Shown: positions 1 to 8,590 of the stretch, piece by piece
Position numbering within the stretch: position 1 is the first letter of the stretch
Layout of the letters: each line of letters starts with the position of its first letter
Assembly (NCBI RefSeq): GCF_028649395.1
Contig: NZ_JAQSUW010000014.1
Location: 62,001 to 126,000, forward strand
Source: Pseudomonas sp. Gutcm_11s
Lineage (GTDB): Bacteria > Pseudomonadota > Gammaproteobacteria > Pseudomonadales > Pseudomonadaceae
DNA length: 64,000 nt
Direction: 5' to 3'
Notes under the pieces: model-generated
The model's input: the letters and a program-made list of their open reading frames with translations, nothing else
The model's database searches: none
Told to the model about the DNA's origin: nothing
Made by a program: the position numbers and the translations under genes

Positions 1-311
1 ATGCCAACCTGTGGTTGACCTTGCCGGCGGTGATTATCATCGGGCGCGAGATCGTGGTTTCTGCGCTGCGTGAATGGATGGCCGAGCTGGGCGCGCGCGC
101 CCATGTGGCGGTGTCCAACCTGGGCAAGTGGAAGACTGCCGCGCAAATGGTGGCGCTGGTCATCCTGCTCGGCAATCCGCCGCAACTTACCATCTGGGTG
201 GGGGCGGGTTACGTGCTGCTGATCATCGCGGCGGCGCTCACCCTGTGGTCCATGCTGCAGTACCTGCTGGCTGCTTGGCCGCACCTCAGCATCGACTCCG
301 AAAAGAAATAA
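1..311 (+). CDS. pgsA: CDP-diacylglycerol--glycerol-3-phosphate 3-phosphatidyltransferase, C-terminal part
   Basis: This is the 3' end of the gene; the start lies before the window. The frame is open from base 3 and stops at 311. The visible ~100 residues carry the conserved IIIGREI segment and two hydrophobic helices near the C-terminus, as in PgsA. The family joins CDP-diacylglycerol and glycerol-3-phosphate in the inner membrane, the committed step to phosphatidylglycerol. The catalytic CDP-alcohol phosphotransferase motif is upstream and not seen. Its position just before a tRNA-Gly/Cys/Leu cluster is the usual Pseudomonas arrangement and supports the call. Confidence 0.9.
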   Translation, partial: ANLWLTLPAVIIIGREIVVSALREWMAELGARAHVAVSNLGKWKTAAQMVALVILLGNPPQLTIWVGAGYVLLIIAAALTLWSMLQYLLAAWPHLSIDSEKK

Positions 312-330
312 GCTTTTTTGAATCAAGGGG

Positions 331-358
331 TTGACGCGGCGTTTCGATTCTATAGAAT
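331..358 (+). promoter_or_regulatory. sigma70-type promoter for the tRNA cluster
   Basis: TTGACG (331-336) and TAGAAT (353-358) are separated by 16 bp, about 20 bp before tRNA-Gly. The hexamers are close to consensus; the role is inferred from position. Confidence 0.6.
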
Positions 359-376
359 GGCGCCCGTCACCAAGAC

Positions 377-452
<76 letters not shown>

Positions 453-495
453 ATTTGTTGACGTTGACGCCGCGGTAAGCGGCGTCTTCGTTTGA

Positions 496-569
496 GGCCG
501 ATTAGCAGAGTGGTTATGCAGCGGATTGCAAATCCGCGTACATCGGTTCGATTCCGGTATCGGCCTCCA
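496..569 (+). tRNA. tRNA-Cys (GCA)
   Basis: A 74-nt cloverleaf with encoded CCA. The acceptor arms GGCCGAT and ATCGGCC pair and the anticodon loop ATTGCAAAT gives GCA. Confidence 0.97.
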
Positions 570-576
570 CTATAAA

Positions 577-611
577 AGCCCCGTAGATCATTGATCTACG
601 GGGCTTTTTCT
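577..611 (+). terminator. rho-independent terminator after tRNA-Cys
   Basis: A perfect hairpin (AGCCCCGTAGATCA and its complement, ending at 605) is followed by a T run (604-609). It separates tRNA-Cys from tRNA-Leu, so tRNA-Leu probably has its own promoter. Confidence 0.85.
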
Positions 612-691
612 TTGTGGCTTGGAGTGCTTCGGTAACCTTGCCGGGCTGGCGCTAGCTGTATATAGTCCAGCCCTCGCTTCACCGCGCTACC

Positions 692-778
692 GCCCGAATG
701 GCGAAATCGGTAGACGCAGGAGACTTAAAATCTCTCGCTCGTAAGGGCGTCCCGGTTCGAGTCCGGGTTCGGGCACCA
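692..778 (+). tRNA. tRNA-Leu (UAA), integration target of the island
   Basis: An 87-nt class II tRNA with a long variable arm and encoded CCA. The anticodon loop CTTAAAA gives UAA. Its 3' end (754-778) is repeated imperfectly at 38458-38482, which marks it as the attachment site used by the adjacent integrase. The tRNA is intact, as expected when the integrated copy restores the 3' end. Confidence 0.96.
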
Positions 779-780
779 TT
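754..780 (+). repeat. attL core (tRNA-Leu 3' end)
   Basis: The T-arm and acceptor end of tRNA-Leu matches 38458-38482 with one substitution and one missing G. This is the typical integration point of P4-type integrases. Confidence 0.8.
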
Positions 781-821
781 TGATTGTTTCTAGCTGTCTC
801 TATAAGTCTACGAAACCCAGT

Positions 822-852
822 AAAGCCGGCTCTATCAGCCGGCTTTCTTGTT
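822..852 (+). terminator. terminator after tRNA-Leu
   Basis: The stem AAAGCCGGC / GCCGGCTTT has a 7-nt loop and is followed by CTTGTTT. It lies just inside the island and would end tRNA-Leu transcription before the integrase promoter region. Confidence 0.65.
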
Positions 853-878
853 TCTGTCTGTCTCTCCATGTCTCTAGG

Positions 879-913
879 CATATACCTAAAATGGGTATAC
901 GTTTAGGTATACG
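879..913 (+). repeat. integrase arm-type repeats, left end
   Basis: The 12-mer TTTAGGTATACG (902-913) is preceded by a degenerate copy ending GGGTATACG (893-901) and by an inverted copy (TATACCTAAA, 881-890). GCATATACCT occurs at 879-888 and again at 931-940 directly before the integrase start. The same 12-mer is perfectly duplicated at 38381-38404 near the other end. Integrase or excisionase binding, and autoregulation of int, are inferred. Confidence 0.65.
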
Positions 914-940
914 CCGGTTCGGCAAGGGAGGCATATACCT

Positions 941-2263
941 ATGGCGCGGACAGTCACGCCCCTGACAGACCCCAAGTGCGAGGCTGCTAAGCCTCGCGAA
1001 AAGGACTACACGCTGTTCGATGGCCAGGGCCTTTTCCTGCTGGTGAAGTCCAGTGGCACCAAGGTCTGGCGCTTCAAGTTCACCCGACCGGACGGCCGGT
1101 CTGGGCTGGCCACCTTTGGCAACTACCCAGCACTCGGCCTCAAGGCTGCCCGAGCCAGGCGAGCAAATGCCTTGGAGTTGCTGGCCGAGGGTGTAGATCC
1201 CATCGAGCATGAGCAGCGCCAGCGAGAGGCGGCCCAGGTGGCGGCGGGGAACACCTTCAAGACCATAGCCCTGCAGTGGCATACCGCCTGTGCCCGCAAG
1301 TGGACGGCGGATCACGCCTCCAAGGTGTTGCGGCGCCTGGAGCTGTACCTGTTCCCACCCCTCGGGCATCGCCCGGTGGACGGCCTGAAAGTCCGTGACC
1401 TGCTGGCCCCACTCAAGGCGGCCGAGCAGCGCGACACCCTGGAGCTGGCCAGCCGCCTGCGGCAGTACACCACCGGGGTGATGCGCTATGCCGTGCAGCA
1501 TGGGTATATCGAAACCAACCCGGCCAGCGACCTGGTGGGCGCAACTGCCACACGCAAGGCCCAGCACCGGCCGGCACTGCCTCTGGAGCGGCTACCCGAG
1601 CTGCTGCAGCGCATCGAGGTGTACAAGGGGCGCACCCTGACCCGGCTGGCGGTGGAGCTTACTCTGCATGTGTTCATCCGCTCCAGTGAACTGCGCTTCG
1701 CCCGCTGGGGTGAGGTTGATATGCCGCGCAGCCTATGGACGATCCCGGCCGAGCGCGACGCCATTGAGGGCGTGAAACACTCCGAACGCGGCGCCAAGAT
1801 GCGCACGCCGCACCTGGTACCCCTGAGCCGGCAGGCGCTGGGCCTGCTGGGACAGGTGCATATTCTCTCCAGCCGGTTTGATCTGGTGTTCCCTGGCGAC
1901 CACTACCACCACAAGCCCATGAGCGAGAACACGGTAAACGCTGCCCTGCGGCGCATGGGCTACGACACCAAGGTTGAGGTGTGTGGCCATGGCTTCCGGG
2001 CGATGGCCTGTTCTGCCCTGGTGGAGTCGGGACTGTGGACGCGGGATGCCGTCGAGCGGCAGATGAGCCACCAAGAGCGGAACACGGTACGGGCTGCCTA
2101 CATCCACAAGGCCGAGCACCTGGAAGAACGCCGGCTCATGGTGCAGTGGTGGGCCGATTATCTGGATGCCAACCGGGAAAAACACGTCACCCCCTACGAC
2201 TTTGCCAACCGAGGGGAGGGGGCCGGCAACGTGGTGCCGGTGAACTTCGGCAAGGCGGGTTGA
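941..2263 (+). CDS. int: P4-type tyrosine recombinase / integrase
   Basis: A 440-aa site-specific recombinase that would insert and excise the island at tRNA-Leu. The N-terminal ~90 residues match the arm-DNA-binding domain of P4-type integrases (LTDPKCEAAKP start, DGQGLFLLV, FGNYPALGLKAAR). A SAM-like core-binding region follows at about 105-195, then the catalytic domain. The catalytic residues are readable: Arg247 (FIRSSELR), Lys286, His350-x-x-Arg353 (GHGFR), His377 and the Tyr387 nucleophile (AAYIHKAEHLEERR). The length is normal for the family. The ATG at 941 follows GGGAGG by 9 bp. It points away from the tRNA, the usual orientation. Confidence 0.95.
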   Translation: MARTVTPLTDPKCEAAKPREKDYTLFDGQGLFLLVKSSGTKVWRFKFTRPDGRSGLATFGNYPALGLKAARARRANALELLAEGVDPIEHEQRQREAAQVAAGNTFKTIALQWHTACARKWTADHASKVLRRLELYLFPPLGHRPVDGLKVRDLLAPLKAAEQRDTLELASRLRQYTTGVMRYAVQHGYIETNPASDLVGATATRKAQHRPALPLERLPELLQRIEVYKGRTLTRLAVELTLHVFIRSSELRFARWGEVDMPRSLWTIPAERDAIEGVKHSERGAKMRTPHLVPLSRQALGLLGQVHILSSRFDLVFPGDHYHHKPMSENTVNAALRRMGYDTKVEVCGHGFRAMACSALVESGLWTRDAVERQMSHQERNTVRAAYIHKAEHLEERRLMVQWWADYLDANREKHVTPYDFANRGEGAGNVVPVNFGKAG

Positions 2264-2292
2264 GCATACAAACCCGTATCCCTCGAAAAAGC

Positions 2293-2415
2293 GGTGTTCT
2301 GGGTGTACCAGGTGTTCCAGAAACGCCGAGGGCCAGTAAAGGCGGGGCTTTCAGCGGTGGAACACCTTACGGCACAAGGCGGAACACCTGGTGTTCCAGG
2401 CGCCGGAGGTGTTCC
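2293..2415. repeat. iteron cluster GGTGTTCC, left (putative replication origin part)
   Basis: Five exact copies of GGTGTTCC or its complement occur here (2311, 2359 inverted, 2381 inverted, 2390, 2408), plus variants at 2293 (GGTGTTCT) and 2302 (GGTGTACC). Degenerate inverted copies follow at 2436 and 2482. The stretch 2264-2590 otherwise has no convincing gene. A second cluster of the same octamer lies at 37585-37706. P4 alpha protein is known to bind octamer iterons in two separate regions (ori and crr), so a replication role with the primase at 9063 is an inference. Confidence 0.6.
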
Positions 2416-2590
2416 ACCTTTGGCGGGGCTGGAGTGGAACGCCTCGGGGCGTATCAGGGCGGCACCAGCGCCCGGCCAGACGGAACACGACGCTGGCCCT
2501 GTTCTGCCCTGATGGCCCTGGCTGGTATGGTCTGCGGGGAGCGGCAGCGTATTGCAGCGCTGTGGTGGGCGCACTGAATGGGGCGAGGGG

Positions 2591-3391
2591 ATGGTTATTA
2601 CTCTTGAGCGTGCGGATGACGCGACGCTGACCAATATTGTTTATCGGTTTGTAGGCGATGACGAAGCTGCATTTGAGTGGCCGCATTACGCGCCGGATTT
2701 TCTGTTGAGGGAAATCGCTAGCTGCGTGTTTATAGATCAGAGTGGGCGGCGTATCGCTCTGTGCACTGATCTTTCAGGCCGGGGTAATGGTTTCGGTTGG
2801 ACCGTCCTTCGGTATACGCCTGGTGGCGGGCTTGAGCGCTTTTGGTCGATTAGCTGGCGCCCGGATGGCTTCGCGGATCACTTGGCTGGCCTCGGCTCTG
2901 ATTATGCGATGCGGCAGGTGGTTACAGCGGAAGGCCGACTAGCCTTCGCTTGCCTTGACCGCTTCCAAAGCTGGGCACTCTCGGAGCGTGCGCGACAAGC
3001 CATCGAATTGATTGAGGCTGGTGGGGCCACTTTCGACAGCATCAGGGAGCGTGTGCCGGAGGTCTTTGATGTGCCGTTGTTCAAGAACTACGTGGCGGCG
3101 CGGGTAGCCAGTGGACAGATGCCAAAGGGGAGAAAGGGTAAAAGGCCAAGCTCTGCTACTGAGCCTGCAAAACGTGAGTTGTATTTGCATGCTTGTGCGT
3201 TCGAGCAAAAGGAGCCTGGTATTACTTGGAGTGCGGCTTGCGCTGCAGCGTTGGTTGAAGCGCCGGAACTTGCAAGGACTGCGCGTTGGCATGTCGGTGA
3301 TGAGCCTTGGGACAATCTACGGCGGACTGCAAGCGCTCGGTTTTCAAACACGCGTTGGGCAGCCTATCGCCGCCCTCAAACTGATAAATAA
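2591..3391 (+). CDS. hypothetical protein
   Basis: 266 aa, unrecognised. The frame could start at TTG 2552, but ATG 2591 directly follows a GGGCGAGGGG stretch and gives MVITLERADD. The first ~150 residues are mixed alpha/beta with aromatic-rich segments (FGWTVLRY, FWSISWRPDGF). A basic linker (about 187-195, KGRKGKR) then leads to an alanine-rich C-terminal part ending WAAYRRPQTDK. No signal peptide or membrane segment is seen. It lies between the iteron cluster and a small HTH gene in the island backbone, so a role in control or maintenance is possible but not shown. Confidence 0.6.
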   Translation: MVITLERADDATLTNIVYRFVGDDEAAFEWPHYAPDFLLREIASCVFIDQSGRRIALCTDLSGRGNGFGWTVLRYTPGGGLERFWSISWRPDGFADHLAGLGSDYAMRQVVTAEGRLAFACLDRFQSWALSERARQAIELIEAGGATFDSIRERVPEVFDVPLFKNYVAARVASGQMPKGRKGKRPSSATEPAKRELYLHACAFEQKEPGITWSAACAAALVEAPELARTARWHVGDEPWDNLRRTASARFSNTRWAAYRRPQTDK

Positions 3392-3490
3392 AGGTAAGTC
3401 AAGGGCGGATATTCTAATTAAACCTCCGGTGTGAGTGCCTGGGCTTTCTGTGAGCCTTGCGGGGAACAAACCAGCCCCCTGAGGTACTGC

Positions 3491-3754
3491 ATGGAATCCC
3501 AACACACTTACGCGCTGGCATCGCAGCCAGCGTCCGGAGTTGCCCCTGCCGAGCTGCTGCCCCCTGAACAAGCGGCGCAAGTGCTCGGGTTGTCGGTCAA
3601 GACGCTAGCTGCCTGGCGCAGTACGGGGCGCAACGCGCTTCCCTTTATCCGCTGCGGTTCCCGCATTCGCTACCGTCGCGCCGACCTTGCCGCCTGGCTA
3701 CTTGCTCGCCAAAGCACCAGCACCGCCGATGCTGTAAAGGGGGCGGCGCGATGA
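3491..3754 (+). CDS. small helix-turn-helix (excisionase/MerR-like) DNA-binding protein
   Basis: 87 aa. The start at ATG 3491 is chosen because GAGG lies 7-10 bp before it; an upstream start at 3431 has no such support. The segment LLPPEQAAQVLGLSVKTLAAW is a winged HTH of the HTH_17 / excisionase type, followed by the wing GSRIRYRRADLAAWL. Such proteins control integrase genes or act as directionality factors. It overlaps the next gene by 4 bp (ATGA), so 3491-7674 looks like one operon. It is a candidate Xis for the integrase at 941. Confidence 0.75.
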   Translation: MESQHTYALASQPASGVAPAELLPPEQAAQVLGLSVKTLAAWRSTGRNALPFIRCGSRIRYRRADLAAWLLARQSTSTADAVKGAAR

Positions 3755-4092
3755 CCAAGTCCAAGCGCTCCTCGCAAGTCCGCAGCTCTGTCCCTGCTGG
3801 CCCGCTCTCGGCTGCCCCTCGCCAGGTGCAGGCGCTGCGACCCAGCACCAGCACCGCCGCAGTGTCGGGATTCGATCCAGCCGTCACCTTGATCCGCATG
3901 CCCGAGCTGATGGCCTTGACCGGCTTGCAGCGGCCGACCGTGTACAAGCGTCTCAAGGATGACCCGACCTTTCCCCGGCCGGTGCCGCTGAGTGATAGCC
4001 CGGCACGCGGTGCCCCAGTGGCCTGGGTACTGGCCGAGGTGCAGGAGTGGGTCAAGTCGCGCATTGCGGCGCGTGGGGAGGTGGCAGCATGA
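3751..4092 (+). CDS. AlpA-like phage regulatory protein
   Basis: 113 aa. After a basic, low-complexity N-terminus (about 1-40), residues ~45-105 carry an AlpA/HTH pattern: IRMPELMALTGLQRPTVYKRLKDD, then FPRPVPL and a conserved W before VLAEVQEW. AlpA-family proteins are small transcription regulators of satellite and prophage excision genes. It starts by ATGA overlap with the previous gene and ends by ATGA overlap with the next. A second AlpA-type gene lies at 8587. The long N-terminal extension is unusual for the family. Confidence 0.8.
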   Translation: MTKSKRSSQVRSSVPAGPLSAAPRQVQALRPSTSTAAVSGFDPAVTLIRMPELMALTGLQRPTVYKRLKDDPTFPRPVPLSDSPARGAPVAWVLAEVQEWVKSRIAARGEVAA

Positions 4093-4316
4093 GCCAGGGC
4101 GAACAAGCAAGGCCACTCCCTATGTTTCGCTTTGATCGCACCTCCGAGGGTTGGAGGCTTTCGCTCTCGGTGCAACTGCGTGGTCAATGTGCTGACGATG
4201 ACTCGGCAGAGTCCGTATTCCGGCGCGGGATAGTCGCATTGGAGGATGTGATCGAGGCCATGCGCGGCAGCTTGGAGGAAGCCAAGAGCGAGCAGTTGCA
4301 AGGGGGTGAAGCATGA
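4089..4316 (+). CDS. small hypothetical protein
   Basis: 75 aa, starting at 4089 by ATGA overlap with the AlpA gene and ending by ATGA overlap with the tape-measure gene at 4313. The sequence MFRFDRTSEGWRLSLSVQL suggests a beta-rich N-terminus, and an acidic helix follows. No known domain is recognised. Tight coupling on both sides supports it as a real gene. Confidence 0.65.
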   Translation: MSQGEQARPLPMFRFDRTSEGWRLSLSVQLRGQCADDDSAESVFRRGIVALEDVIEAMRGSLEEAKSEQLQGGEA

Positions 4317-7300
4317 GCCGTTTATCTGAGCGGTTGGTACAGCTCACCCTGCGCGCCAGGGACTTCCTGAGCAAAGACATCCGGCCTGCCAGTGAGGCGT
4401 TCAAGGAACTGACGGCCGAGGGCAAGCGTCTCAAGGACTCTCTGGCTGAAGCTGGCCGGGCTCGCGGCCTGGTGCGTACCTTGCGCGACACCGAGGGCGC
4501 TACCGGCAGCTTGGAGCGCGCCTGGCACGATGCACAGGCCACCTTGGATGATCTCACCCGCGAGATCGGCGACAGCGAGCAGGCGACCGCCGGGCAACGC
4601 ATCGCCCTGCGCGAGGCGAGGCGCACCGCTGATGAGGCAAAGAATGCCTACGATCGTAGCCAGCGCGCGATCAAGAACCTGCGCGCTGAGCTGAAGGCCC
4701 TCAACGTCGATACGGGCAGCCTGGGCTCGGAAGAGGACCGCCTTACCGCCGAGATCAAGCAGAACAAGCAGGCGGTGGATGATAACCGCGAGGCAATCAA
4801 GCAGAAGCGGATCGAGGAGAAAAAGGCGGCGGATGCTGCGCAAGAGCATGCCTCCCGCGTCGACGCGGCGCGCGGTGCCCTGGCTGCAGGCGCCAAGCAG
4901 GTGCTGGCCTTCGCCGCTGCCTTCGTTGGCCTGAATGCGCTTTTGGGTGCGGTGGGGCGGGGCTTCGAGCTGTTGCGCGGCGGCATCTTCTCGATGCTGC
5001 AGACCGGCGACCAGTTCGAGGGGCTGCAGACCCGCATGAATGCTCTGATGGGCTCGTTGGCTGCTGGTGAGGCGGCCACTGCCTGGGTCAAGGAGTTCGC
5101 TAAGAACACCCCGCTGGAGCTGCAGGATGTAACCGACGCTTTTGCTCAGCTGCAGGCCTACGGCGTAGATCCGATGAACGGGACGCTGCAGGCGCTGGTC
5201 GACCAGAACGAGAAGCTGGGCGGCGGCATGGAGCGTCTGGGCGGCATCATCGGTGCTGTCGGCCAGGCCTATGCCAAGCAGAAGCTGCAGACCGAGGAGA
5301 TCTTGCAGTTGGTCGAGCGCGGTGTGCCTGTGTGGGACATGCTCAGCAAGATCACCGGCAAGAATGCGGCCGATCTACAGGCGCTGGCCACCAAGGGCCG
5401 GCTCGGCCGGGACGTGCTGGCGGCCCTAGTGAAGGAGATTGGGCGGCTGAGTGCCGGCGCGGCCGAGTCCAACATGGATCGGCTCAGCGGCATCATCAGC
5501 ACCCTGAAAGATCAGGTCACCGATTTTTACAACCGCATAGCGAACGCGGGGGCGCTTGAGTACGTCAAGGGGCAGCTTTCGCTGCTGAGTAACACCATCA
5601 GCCGGATGGCGGCGGATGGCAGCCTGGATACCTTGGCTAAGGGGTTGTCTGAGGCCTTTATCCAGGGGGTGGAAAAGGTAAAGCAATTTGCTCTCAGCCT
5701 TAGCGAAGTGGACTTCAAGCGGCTGGTGGATGACAGCTCAGCCTGGCTCGTCACTTTCGGTGAAAAGATCGACAAGACGGTCAGTGCTGTGCAACTGATG
5801 GCGGCGCCGGTCAGGGTGGTGGCGAACGTCATCACGGGCTTTATCTCCGGCGTAGGCACAGCGTTCACGGCAATGGTTGGTGCCTCGTTGTCCGCGATGG
5901 CAACCGCTGCCAAGGCAATCCCTGACCTGATCGGTGGCGACAAGATCGTGGCTGGTCTTGAATCTGCACGCGATAAGGTTTTCGGCTTAAGCGAGGCTCT
6001 GGCTAATCAGGTAAAGCAGGATGCAACTGACCTCTGGAGCACCGTTGCGGACGCAGCGGAAGCTGGTGGTGAGCGTCAGAAAAAGGCTCTTGAAGATGTA
6101 GCAGCAAGCGCGGCAGAGTCGGGCACCGATGTGCGGTCTGGCTTCAAGCTGGCCGAGACCGGGGTGCTTTCTCTCAATGAGACCCTGCTGAACCTGGTCA
6201 CCTCTGGCAAGGTTGGTCTGGCTGATCTTGCCCAGGCCGTTGACGTGATCAATGCGGCCTCTGCTGTGCAGCAGTTGGAGAGCATGCGCGCTGTGCTGCT
6301 CGATGCCTTCGATGCCGGCAAGTTCAGCCAGCAAGAATACGCCCAGGCCGCTGGCCTGCTGGCCTGCTGGCTAGTCGGCTCAAGGAGCTGCAGGGCTCTG
6401 CGACTGGTGCTGCCGATGGTGTCTCCGACCTGGAGGAAAAACTGGGCGACTTGCAGTCCGTGCAGCAGGCCATCAGCAACGCCAAGACGGATGTCGACAT
6501 CAACAACATCCGCGCCGCCCTGCGCAAGCTGTACAACGATGGCGAGATCACCGCCGCGCAGTACAACGAGGAGCTGAAGAAGACCAGCGACCAGCAGAAG
6601 GAACTCAAGAGCGCGGTCGAGCAGGGCGCCAAGGCGCAGCGCGACAAGACCCAGGCCGATCAGGACGCCATCGTCACCAGCGAGCAGCTGCGCCGCGAGG
6701 GCGGCCGGCGCATGGAGGAAGAGCGGCGCGCCATTGGCGAGGCCATGGAGCAGCGTCGCAAGGGCAGCGAGGAGGTCAAGCAGGACACCTCTTCGCTGGC
6801 CAGCTACGTCGACGGTGTGATGGCCAAGGCGCGGGAGCCTCTGTCGCAGCTGAGTGCTGCTGCACTGGAAGTGTTCGACCGCCTGCGCGGCCTCGGCACC
6901 GCCAAGGTAGCCATCGACACCAGCAGCCTGGAGCAGACGGCGGCCTCGCTGGAGCGTGTCAGCGAGGAGTTGCAGAGTGTCCAGCAGGCGGCCTCCTGGG
7001 CTGGGCTGGGTGGCTTCAGCCGCTGGCAGCTAGCAACCCTCGGCCAGAGCCTGCGCCTGCAGGAAGCGACGTTAGCGCAGAAGCTGGAGCTGCAGAGCCT
7101 GATGCGTGCCTATGAGGATGGCACGCTGGGCATGGCTGATTTCGCGAAGCGGGCCGAGCAGGCGCGCGGCAGCATGGCTTTGCTGGATGAAGCCGATCTG
7201 ACCTCGCTGGAAAGCGCGCTCCAGAGCGCCAAGAGCCAGATGCAGCAACTGGGCGAGTCCTCACGAGGCACCGTAGAAAGCCTACTGGATGAGCTGGATG

Positions 7301-7674
7301 GCTTGGAGGGGCGCGAGGATGCAATCCAGCGTCGCCGTTTCGATGCCCGTAAGCGGGAGCTGCAAGCCCAGATGGCAGAGGCACAGGCTAGTGGCGACGC
7401 CAATGCGATCAGCAATTCAGCGCGTGCTCTTGGCCTGTTACGCCAGATTGAGGCGGCGACAGAGCAGAGTCGTGCGCGCGAGGAACAGCAGAAGCGCGTC
7501 GAGGCCAATGTGGCTGCTGCATCAACTCAACCAGACAGCAGCACCGCGCGACCTTCTACGGTTGTGCGTTTCGAGTCGCCGCGCGGCGGGCGGGCTGTGG
7601 ACGTGGCTGTTGCGGAGGTGGATCAGGCTGCGTTGTTGGGCATCCTTGAGGATGCCGGCCTGCGCTCTCTTTGA
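4313..7674 (+). pseudogene. phage tail tape-measure protein, frame-broken by 8-bp duplication
   Basis: Two frames cover one gene: 4313-6577 in frame up to about 6360, then the -1 frame to 7674. Removing one copy of the duplicated GGCCTGCT (6353-6368) restores a single frame of 1117 codons plus stop. Residues ~1-190 are alanine- and lysine-rich coiled coil. Residues ~220-410 match the tape-measure domain (TPLELQDVTDAFAQLQAYG, GAVGQAYAKQKLQTEEILQL). Hydrophobic stretches follow at ~195-225 and ~500-550, and the C-terminal part is again coiled coil. Tape-measure proteins set siphophage tail length. No other tail gene is present, which is odd. The break may be a real mutation, a slippage polymorphism or a sequencing error. 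Confidence 0.8.
6351..6370 (+). repeat. 8-bp tandem duplication causing the frameshift
   Basis: CTGGCCTG is repeated 2.5 times across 6351-6370. Deleting one 8-bp unit joins GCC GCT GGC CTG CTG GCT AGT CGG and continues into the downstream frame without a stop. This identifies the duplication as the lesion. Confidence 0.85.
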
Positions 7675-7693
7675 CTTACAAGGAAGTATCACT

Positions 7694-8038
7694 ATGAAGC
7701 CGACAGTCCTGCCGTATACCGCAGTGGACGAATTTGCAGAGCGCTCTGGGTTGAGCGACTTGGATCTACACGGCCCACGAGGCCTGCACCCGATGCTCAC
7801 TCAAGCACTAGACCGTGGCGCTCGTGTTGTCCTAGTGCTATGGGCGGCTCCAGATTGGCAGTTGCTCGCCATCAAACCGCCAGAGGATGCAGCGCATTTG
7901 AGTGATCTAGAGGTGTTGGCCCACGTCGGTGGGTGGCCTGGGTTGGTTGACGAGATGCTTGGCAAGTCTCAGCGCGGCGCTCACTACACCTGGCTTGAGT
8001 TGCGGCGCCATCCCGTTCACACCAACGCTGTCCACTGA
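7694..8038 (+). CDS. hypothetical protein
   Basis: 114 aa, unrecognised. ATG 7694 is preceded by AAGGAAG at a normal distance. The same frame is open upstream inside the tape-measure gene, but that part is a shadow. The protein is soluble and mixed alpha/beta, with a hydrophobic strand RVVLVLWAAPDWQLLAI near the middle and an acidic helix after it. It sits 19 bp after the tape-measure stop and may be co-transcribed. A hairpin (AACGCCC 8045-8051 / GGGCGTT 8066-8072) follows the stop but lacks a T run. Confidence 0.6.
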   Translation: MKPTVLPYTAVDEFAERSGLSDLDLHGPRGLHPMLTQALDRGARVVLVLWAAPDWQLLAIKPPEDAAHLSDLEVLAHVGGWPGLVDEMLGKSQRGAHYTWLELRRHPVHTNAVH

Positions 8039-8086
8039 AACGACAACGCCCCCGGTTGCAGCCGAGGGCGTTAGAGGTGAATCACG

Positions 8087-8590
8087 ATGAATGCTCAATC
8101 TATGCCGTGCCTGGTCGGCGCGCAAGCGCTGCGCGCCCTGGCCGTTGCTCTCCCTGACCCATCGCGCTACTCTGCGGCCGTCGCTGTCAATCCAGTGACC
8201 GGGTTTGGCGACCCGATTATCAGTAGGCGCACAAGCGCCAGAAGGACCATTGCAGGCGCTTTTTTTGTGCCCGCAATGTCGCTTTATGGTGGCCGTGCGT
8301 GGGAGACCTTCGGGTCTGCCGGGTGCCTACTGTCCCGGTTCGCCAACCTGCGCACGGCTGCCACCCATAATCGTTTGGCGACGGTTCGTGGCAGCTCCAA
8401 CAGAACAGTAGGAGCACCATCCATGAAGCACCTGTACGCCCTCAATCCGTCCCGGCTTCGCGCCGCCGCCCATCGGCGCATGGCCTTTGCCGCCCTGCGA
8501 GCCGATTCATCTGCTGCTGTCCGTCTTTCTCGCTATCAACATCACATGGCTAAGGCTCGTGCACTGGAAGCACAGGGGGAGGTGCAATGA
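8087..8590 (+). CDS. Ash/Icd-like small-protein frame overlapping a C4-like RNA
   Basis: 167-aa frame with a good SD (AGAGGTG, 7 bp before ATG 8087). The middle (GGRAWETFGSAGCLLSRFANLRTAATHNR, cut here only by description) resembles P4-family Ash / Icd-like ORFs, whose coding text runs through the CI/C4 immunity RNA. The second part can start independently at ATG 8423 (AGGAG 8410-8414), giving a 55-aa basic helical protein, MKHLYALNPSRLRAA onward. It overlaps the AlpA gene at 8587 by ATGA. Whether the long or the short form is made is unclear: the nucleotide-level RNA structure may be what is conserved. Confidence 0.55.
   Translation: MNAQSMPCLVGAQALRALAVALPDPSRYSAAVAVNPVTGFGDPIISRRTSARRTIAGAFFVPAMSLYGGRAWETFGSAGCLLSRFANLRTAATHNRLATVRGSSNRTVGAPSMKHLYALNPSRLRAAAHRRMAFAALRADSSAAVRLSRYQHHMAKARALEAQGEVQ
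8226..8266 (+). terminator. attenuator: two mutually exclusive hairpins
   Basis: AGCGCC (8234-8239) pairs with GGCGCT (8255-8260) before a run of seven T (8260-8266), a terminator. The same GCGCC (8235-8239) can instead pair with GGCGC (8226-8230) over an ACAA loop, which would prevent it. P4 immunity is known to work by premature termination governed by a small RNA; the parallel is inferred. Confidence 0.6.
8285..8368 (+). ncRNA. C4-like antisense RNA (P4 CI / P1 C4 type immunity RNA)
   Basis: The outer stem is GGTGGCCGTGCG (8288-8299) with CGCACGGCTGCCACC (8351-8365), interrupted by a small bulge. Inside are two hairpins: AGACC-TTCG-GGTCT and CCGGG...CCCGG. This closed three-stem layout and the flanking text match the C4 antisense RNA family of phages P1/P7 and P4-like satellites, which regulate an antirepressor or replication operon. 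It lies just downstream of the attenuator and upstream of AlpA and the primase. Confidence 0.6.
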
